From Rhodomicrobium sp. R_RK_3 (GTDB lineage: Bacteria > Pseudomonadota > Alphaproteobacteria > Rhizobiales > Rhodomicrobiaceae), in the NCBI RefSeq assembly GCF_002198715.1, contig NZ_MWLK01000016.1:150001-204496 (forward strand): a stretch of DNA of 54,496 bases, written 5' to 3'. A program made the translations under genes and the position numbers. The notes beneath the pieces were generated by a model. That model saw only the letters and a program-made list of their open reading frames with translations. It did no database searches and was not told the DNA's origin. Shown here piece by piece: positions 49,943 to 54,496 of this stretch (the stretch's first letter is position 1; each line of letters starts with the position of its first letter).

Positions 49943-50325
49943 TCGTCGATCTGCCCGAGATCGTGGCCGAGGTCCGCGCAGCCTTCGAGCGCTACGAACA
50001 AGCGCTCGTCAGCAACGACGTGCAGACGCTCGACTCCTTGTTCCGCGACGATCCGCGCACCATCCGCTATGGCGGCGGCGAAAACCTCTATGGCTTTGCC
50101 GAGATCGCCGCCTTCCGCGCGGGGCGCTCGCCCGAGGGCCTCGCCCGCGACCTGTCGCGCACCGTCATCACCACCTATGGCCGCGACTTCGCCATCGCCT
50201 CGACGCTGTTTCACCGCGCCGCCAATTCCGGCAAGATCGGGCGGCAAATGCAGAGCTGGGTGAAATTCGACGGCGAATGGAAGATCGTCGCCGCCCATGT
50301 GAGCCTCATTGACCGGACCGGATGA
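49939..50325 (+). CDS. atzH: AtzH-like SnoaL/NTF2-fold hydrolase
   Basis: The 128-residue protein has an NTF2-like cone fold. It opens with a helix FERYEQALVSNDVQTLDSLF, has RTIRYGGGENLYGFAEIAAF near residue 42, and ends in GEWKIVAAHVSLID. AtzH is a decarboxylating amidohydrolase that turns 1,3-dicarboxyurea into allophanate. HpxZ of oxalurate metabolism is its closest alternative. It is translationally coupled both to atzE (4-base overlap) and to the GntR gene (4-base overlap). Confidence 0.85.
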   Translation: MIVDLPEIVAEVRAAFERYEQALVSNDVQTLDSLFRDDPRTIRYGGGENLYGFAEIAAFRAGRSPEGLARDLSRTVITTYGRDFAIASTLFHRAANSGKIGRQMQSWVKFDGEWKIVAAHVSLIDRTG

Positions 50326-51038
50326 AGCCTTCCCCCGCTGACCTGACCATCCGTAAAAAGCGTGAGCGCAAGCCGGCCGAGCGCGGCGCGCCGGGCGCGG
50401 CGAAGACGCTGGCCGAGCGGTTGCGCCTGCGGATTTCCGACGAGATCGTGCGCGGCGCCCTGGCGCCCGGCAGCACGCTGGATGAGATGGAGCTGGCCAA
50501 GCGCTTCGGCGTCTCCCGCACCCCGGTGCGCGAGGCGATCCGCCTGCTCGCCGCGAGCGGTCTGGTCGACGCGCGGCCCCATCGCAGCGCGGTGGTCGCC
50601 CGGCCGGACCGGCATCAGCTCGTCGGCATGTTCGAGGCGCTGGGCGAATTGGAGATGATCTGCGCGGGGCTCTCCGCCGAGCGCATGACCGAGGCCGAGC
50701 GCAGCAAGCTGGAGCGGCTGCACGTGGCGCTGCTGGCGCCGGTCCGGCAGGGCGACACGCTGCGCTATTATGAGCTGAACATCCCGTTCCACCTCGCCAT
50801 TTATGCCGGCACGCATAACGCCTATCTGGAAAAGATCACCACCGAGACGCGCTCGCGCATCGCCCCTTTCAGCCGGGCGCAGTTCACGACGATGGGCCGG
50901 CTGGCAGAGTCCTACAGCGAGCATGAGGCGATCGTGAAGGCGATCATCTCCGGCCGCCGCGCCGAGGCCGCCGCCGCCATGGGCTGCCACATCGAAACGG
51001 TGCACGCGGCCTATGAGACGTTTTTGCAGGGCGTTTGA
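50322..51038 (+). CDS. GntR family regulator, FCD subgroup
   Basis: The 238-residue protein has a basic leader, then a winged helix (RLRISDEIVRGALAPGSTLD, LAKRFGVSRTPVREAIRLLA at about residues 60-80). The C-terminal FCD domain has metal-binding residues in IPFHLAIYAGTH, ESYSEHEAIVKAI and MGCHIETVH. It is the last gene of the atz operon (4-base overlap with atzH). It likely senses a pathway compound and acts on the TGTATGCAAT boxes in front of the ABC importer. Confidence 0.9.
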   Translation: MKPSPADLTIRKKRERKPAERGAPGAAKTLAERLRLRISDEIVRGALAPGSTLDEMELAKRFGVSRTPVREAIRLLAASGLVDARPHRSAVVARPDRHQLVGMFEALGELEMICAGLSAERMTEAERSKLERLHVALLAPVRQGDTLRYYELNIPFHLAIYAGTHNAYLEKITTETRSRIAPFSRAQFTTMGRLAESYSEHEAIVKAIISGRRAEAAAAMGCHIETVHAAYETFLQGV

Positions 51039-51072
51039 TAAGGGTCTGATGAGATCGGACGGACCCAATCTC

Positions 51073-51178
51073 GAAATCCCCGCGAAGGCGGGGATCCAGT
51101 ACGCCGCAGCGCAAGCGGTTGTTCAGAAGCCTAAATTCGAGTTTGTGAATACTGGATCCCCGCCTTCGCGGGGATTTC
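51073..51178. repeat. Palindromic element, family A, copy 6 (106 bp)
   Basis: The 29-bp arms at 51073-51101 and 51150-51178 are perfect inverted repeats, identical to those of copy 5. The internal sequence also starts CGCCGCAGCGCAAGCGG. It occupies the 174-base gap between the convergent GntR and atzF genes, where it can also act as a bidirectional terminator. Confidence 0.92.
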
Positions 51179-51212
51179 GTTGGTTTTGGGAGGCGGCCAG
51201 ACCAATCCAATC

Positions 51213-53006
51213 TCAGCCCGCGTGGGCAAGTGACGCCAGAAACGCCCGCCAGCCGCCGAAATGCGTGATGTCCTCGGCATTGGCGACGGCTTCGGTCTCG
51301 GCAAGGAAGCCTTTGACCTGACGGCCATCGGCGAGGCTGATCGTCCCGATGGCCATCGGCGAGGGCACCGAAGCGACGAAACGGCCGAAATTCTCAAAAC
51401 TCAGCGCCCACAGTTCGAGCGCGATCGATGCGCCGCCGCCATGCGGGACGCGGATGAGGCCGGGTTTCTCCGGCCGCGTCTCGAGCGCGAAAAGTCGGTA
51501 AATCTCGGCGGTCGCGGCTTCTTCAAGGAAGCGGGCTCCCAAATCCTTCAACTCGTGATTGAGCGGCAGGCCGGACAGATGCGCCCCCACGACCGCCACC
51601 GCGACTTCGCCCGCGCGCAGGCCGGCGGATGGCGAAGGCAGCGGCTCCGGCTGAATGCCGAGCGCGCCGAGCGGCAGGCCGGTTTGGGCGTGGAAGACGC
51701 TGGCGAGGCTGGCCAATTCAGCGTCGCGCCCGGCGGGGGCGAGGAAGGTCACGCCATGCGCGCGGCCGTCGGCGCCGATGCTGGCGGGAACGGCGAAACC
51801 GGCCATGTCGAGCAGGTTGACGAAATTGGTGTAGGTGCCGAGCCGCGTGTTCAGCCCGACCGGCTCCGCCTCCAGCTCGGCCAAGGTGACGGGACCGGGG
51901 ATGGTCGGCACCATGAGCGCGTCGATATCGCGGAAGGTCTGGCCGGCTTCGCGCGCGATTTCCCGCAAGCTGTAGATGGCCCGGAAGGTCTCGACGGCGG
52001 ATTTTGCCGCGCCCTGGCCGATGATCGCCTTGGTGATCGGATGCACCGTGTCCGGATGCGCCTCGATGAAATCCCAGACGGCGGCGGTGCGCTCGGCGAC
52101 CCAGGGCCCGTGATAGAGCAGAGCCGCCGCGTCGAAGAACGGCGTCAGGTCGATCTCGGCAAGGCTCGCGCCCATGATGCGCAGCCGTTCGACGCCCGCG
52201 CGGAACGAGCCCTCCGCATCCGCATCGCCGAAGAAATACAGATCCTGCGCCCTCGGAATGCCGACGCGCAATCCCGGCGGGATGGCGCCCATGACACCGA
52301 GCGGGAGCGCCCGCGAATAGGCATCGGCCGCGTCGAACCCGGCCATCACCTGCAGGGCGCCGAAGGCATCCGCCGCCGTCAGCGCGAAAATCGAAATGCA
52401 GTCGAGCGAGCGGCAGGCCGGCACGACGCCGGAGCCGGGCATCAGGCCGAGGCTCGGTTTCAGCCCGGCGATGTTGTTCAGCCCGGCGGGCACCCGCCCG
52501 GAGCCCGCCGTATCGGTCCCGAGCGCCAGCGGCACGATGCCCCGCGCCACGGCCACCGCCGAGCCGGAACTCGATCCGCCTGGGATCAGATCGGCGCGCA
52601 AGGCGTTGCGCGGCACGCCGTAAGGCGAGCGCGCGCCGACAAGGCCTGTCGCGAATTGATCCAGATTGGTCTTGCCGATAATCAGCGCGCCGGCCGCCCT
52701 GAGCCGCGCCACCGCTGTAGCGTCCTTGTCAGGCAGGTAGGAGAATCCCGGACAAGCGGCGGTCGTCGGCAGGCCGGCGACGTCGATATTGTCCTTCACC
52801 GCGACGGGGACGCCGTAGAGCGGCAGATCGCGGCCATCGCCGAGCGCCTCGGCCTCGGCGACCAGATCGGCTTCATCGCGCAGGGTGATGAAGATGGCCG
52901 GATCGGCGGCGGCTTCAAGGCGGGCGAAGCTGCGCCTGATCGTGTCACGCGGAGAAAGGCTGCCCGACCGGTGCGCGGCGGCAAGATCTGTCGCTGTCTC
53001 TGTCAT
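51213..53006 (-). CDS. atzF: Allophanate hydrolase
   Basis: The 597-residue protein is an amidase-signature enzyme with catalytic Lys in VAVKDNIDVAGLPTTAACPG near residue 70, the cis-Ser in PGGSSSGSAVAVARG near residue 147, and the nucleophile Ser in TDTAGSGRVPAGL near residue 170. A C-terminal domain (about 460-597) is typical of AtzF/TrzF, ending in a GGW block. It converts allophanate to ammonia and CO2 in the final step of biuret use. Length and layout match AtzF. It is convergent with the GntR-atz operon and has its own promoter upstream of 53006. Confidence 0.93.
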   Translation of the reverse strand: MTETATDLAAAHRSGSLSPRDTIRRSFARLEAAADPAIFITLRDEADLVAEAEALGDGRDLPLYGVPVAVKDNIDVAGLPTTAACPGFSYLPDKDATAVARLRAAGALIIGKTNLDQFATGLVGARSPYGVPRNALRADLIPGGSSSGSAVAVARGIVPLALGTDTAGSGRVPAGLNNIAGLKPSLGLMPGSGVVPACRSLDCISIFALTAADAFGALQVMAGFDAADAYSRALPLGVMGAIPPGLRVGIPRAQDLYFFGDADAEGSFRAGVERLRIMGASLAEIDLTPFFDAAALLYHGPWVAERTAAVWDFIEAHPDTVHPITKAIIGQGAAKSAVETFRAIYSLREIAREAGQTFRDIDALMVPTIPGPVTLAELEAEPVGLNTRLGTYTNFVNLLDMAGFAVPASIGADGRAHGVTFLAPAGRDAELASLASVFHAQTGLPLGALGIQPEPLPSPSAGLRAGEVAVAVVGAHLSGLPLNHELKDLGARFLEEAATAEIYRLFALETRPEKPGLIRVPHGGGASIALELWALSFENFGRFVASVPSPMAIGTISLADGRQVKGFLAETEAVANAEDITHFGGWRAFLASLAHAG

Positions 53007-53129
53007 GAAGCTCCGCTCGCGGCAAGACGCAGAATGAGGCCAGGGGCCATCCCGGAAGCTCCAAGATAGCTTTGGGCCTATGTCCGCGCAAGGCGATGCG
53101 CGCTTATGCGGCGGCGCGGCGGCGCCGGC

Positions 53130-54377
53130 TCATTTCGCCTGCGACTTCTTCCAGGCGTCGTAGGCCTGCAGCAGTTTCAGGCGCGCTTCCTCGTCGCCGC
53201 CGGCCGCCTTGCCGCCGGAGGTCTCGGTCAGGAAACGCTCGAAGGCGGCACGGTCGCCGTCGGACTTGCCGGGAGAGGCGGTGGTCGCGACGGCGCGCCT
53301 CAGCCAGTCCTCGGCGGCGGGGAAGCGCGTCCAGGCGGGCACCTTGGCGACGAGATTGACCTCCTGCCATTTCGGGTGCCGGGGCGGCTTTTGCAGTTGC
53401 TCGAAATTGGTGAAGAACAGATCGACGAAGCGGGCGACCTTGTTGTAGCGCCAATGACCCGGCTCCCAGCCGTAGACCACCATCACCGCGCCGACCGCGA
53501 TGGTCTCGACCCTGGCGTCGGCGGCGATCAGGTTCGGGTAGTCCCTGGCGGTCAGCGTGCTCGGGAAATAGATCTCGCTCAGTTCCAGGCTCGGCGGCAC
53601 GGCCAAGAACCTGACCTTGTCCTCGGGTTTCAGCCCGTCATAGAGTTTTGCCGGCTTGCCGTAGACGCCGATGCAGGCGGCGATCTCGCCCTGTTTCAGC
53701 TTCTCGAGCGCAATGGCCGGGTCGTCATAGACCGGCTCGACCTTGATCTTCAGCAGGTCGAAGACGATCGAGGCGGTGATGGCGATGCCGCTGCCCTGGG
53801 TGCCGAAATTCACCTTCTGGCCGCGCAGGTCCTCGAGCTTGCGGATGTCGGCGCGGGCCAGCAGATGAAACTCCTCATTGTAGAGTTTCGTGATGTATTG
53901 CAGCCGGTTGACGGCGTCGGGAAGCAGGCCCCGCTTCTTGATATAGGCCAGCACGTCGGATTGCACGATGCCGAGATCGATGCCGCGCACCTTCATGATG
54001 TCCTCGACATTTTGCATCGAGCCCTTGCCGAGCACGGCCAGGATGCGCAGCTTGCCCGGGCTGTCGAGCAGGCTGCTGAGGTCGGAGGCGAACTGGATAT
54101 AGGTGCCCGACACGGTGCCGGTGACGATGCCGACGGTATTGTCGTTGATGTCGACGGGCTGGGCTGTGGTGGTCGGCGACGGCTGCGCGTAGGCGGCCGG
54201 CAGGCAGGCGGCGAGGGCGAGGCAGGTAGCGGCGACGGCGCGGAGCCAACGGCGCGCCTTCGAGAGAGCGTGACGGTCGCAGGCTTTTGATCCAATCCGC
54301 AGACAAGTCCCCTCTCCCGTGGCGAGAGGGCTAGGGTGAGGGGTTCGTGCCTTAGCCGTGAGGTAACAACCCCTCAC
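53130..54377 (-). CDS. TAXI-family TRAP transporter solute-binding protein (start uncertain)
   Basis: The frame encodes a secreted TAXI-type binding protein. RRWLRAVAATCLALAACLPA forms a signal sequence, followed by mature blocks VGIVTGTVSGTYIQFASDLS and VNFGTQGSGIAITASIVFDL. The last 330 residues are confidently coding. No ATG, GTG or TTG lies in frame just before the signal peptide. The nearest is a GTG at 54377 inside a family C repeat, and the frame stays open up to the window edge. A CTG start near 54300, an older start disrupted by the repeat, or an unusually long leader are all possible. No membrane TRAP genes follow in the window, so its partner is unknown. Confidence 0.75.
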   Translation of the reverse strand: MRGCYLTAKARTPHPSPLATGEGTCLRIGSKACDRHALSKARRWLRAVAATCLALAACLPAAYAQPSPTTTAQPVDINDNTVGIVTGTVSGTYIQFASDLSSLLDSPGKLRILAVLGKGSMQNVEDIMKVRGIDLGIVQSDVLAYIKKRGLLPDAVNRLQYITKLYNEEFHLLARADIRKLEDLRGQKVNFGTQGSGIAITASIVFDLLKIKVEPVYDDPAIALEKLKQGEIAACIGVYGKPAKLYDGLKPEDKVRFLAVPPSLELSEIYFPSTLTARDYPNLIAADARVETIAVGAVMVVYGWEPGHWRYNKVARFVDLFFTNFEQLQKPPRHPKWQEVNLVAKVPAWTRFPAAEDWLRRAVATTASPGKSDGDRAAFERFLTETSGGKAAGGDEEARLKLLQAYDAWKKSQAK

Positions 54378-54416
54378 CCGGCGCACTTCGCGCGCCACCC
54401 TCTCCCCATGGAGAAG
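54307..54416. repeat. Interspersed palindromic element, family C, copy 3
   Basis: CCCCTCTCCCGTGGCGAGAG begins the element, then GGGTGAGGGG, CCCCTCACCCGG, and CCCTCTCCCC followed by ATGGAGAAGG. It is a variant of the copies at 8278 and 17188, and overlaps the likely 5' end of the TAXI gene. Confidence 0.78.
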
Positions 54417-54496
54417 GTTGCGTAAGTCGCCAGCGCTTGGCCCGAAAGCGTTTGGCGGGGTCTTTGCGACTGGGTAGGCTTCCGCGGCCGGCACTG

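Noticed and set aside
42393-51178. CRISPR array reading of the repeated 106-bp units
   Set aside because: The copies are kilobases apart, are palindromic, and have no regular spacers or cas genes.

Overview
The window reads as chromosomal accessory and catabolic DNA from a GC-rich alphaproteobacterium, most likely in the Hyphomicrobiales (Rhizobiales). This rests on strongly G/C-biased third codon positions, many solute-binding proteins with Tat-like or Sec signals, ATGA-coupled transporter operons, and short GC-rich palindromic elements between genes. The genus cannot be fixed from sequence alone. I see no rRNA, tRNA, CRISPR, prophage or intact insertion sequence.

Region 1 (1-13.7 kb). A 5'-truncated membrane acyltransferase with an SGNH domain converges on an alpha/beta hydrolase. 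Next is a divergent four-carbon sugar-acid cluster: otnK-otnC leftward and ltnD-otnI rightward. It would convert L-threonate to dihydroxyacetone phosphate, and an inverted repeat lies in the shared promoter. A GMC oxidoreductase follows, then a flavin monooxygenase divergent from a metNIQ methionine-type importer, and a periplasmic c-type cytochrome.

Region 2 (13.7-22.4 kb). This is one leftward transcription unit. It encodes a three-subunit molybdenum hydroxylase of the CO-dehydrogenase/xanthine-oxidase family (FAD, 2Fe-2S and Mo subunits), followed by a complete branched-chain-amide-type ABC importer. Import and hydroxylation of the same small substrate is the simplest reading. The Mo subunit lacks the CO dehydrogenase cysteine loop.

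Region 3 (22.6-33.2 kb). Mixed single genes: an aminotransferase with an overlapping unknown gene, a secreted hydrolase, an AhpD-like protein, an orphan Bug/TctC binding protein, an orphan OmpR-type response regulator and a cyclopropane fatty acid synthase. A TetR/isochorismatase-fold pair is divergent from a relative of 4-hydroxybutyryl-CoA dehydratase that lacks two of the four iron-sulfur ligands. The shared promoter carries two perfect palindromes.

Region 4 (33.4-38.4 kb). A 1285-residue regulator joins a SARP-type DNA-binding head, a catalytically dead class III cyclase domain, a STAND ATPase and a TPR-like tail. A KDPG-type aldolase lies beyond it.

Region 5 (38.6-54.5 kb). A biuret/carboxybiuret nitrogen-scavenging island: biuret hydrolase, an AzgA/NCS2-type permease, a peptide-type ABC importer (four genes), atzG-atzE-atzH, a GntR-FCD regulator and a convergent allophanate hydrolase atzF. 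Two sigma-54 promoter sequences with exact GG-N10-GC spacing precede the biuret hydrolase and the ABC importer, which implies control by nitrogen limitation. The second has tandem TGTATGCAAT boxes upstream. The island carries several copies of a 106-bp palindromic element, two of them inside the transporter operon. A TAXI-type TRAP binding protein, whose start codon is unclear, closes the window.
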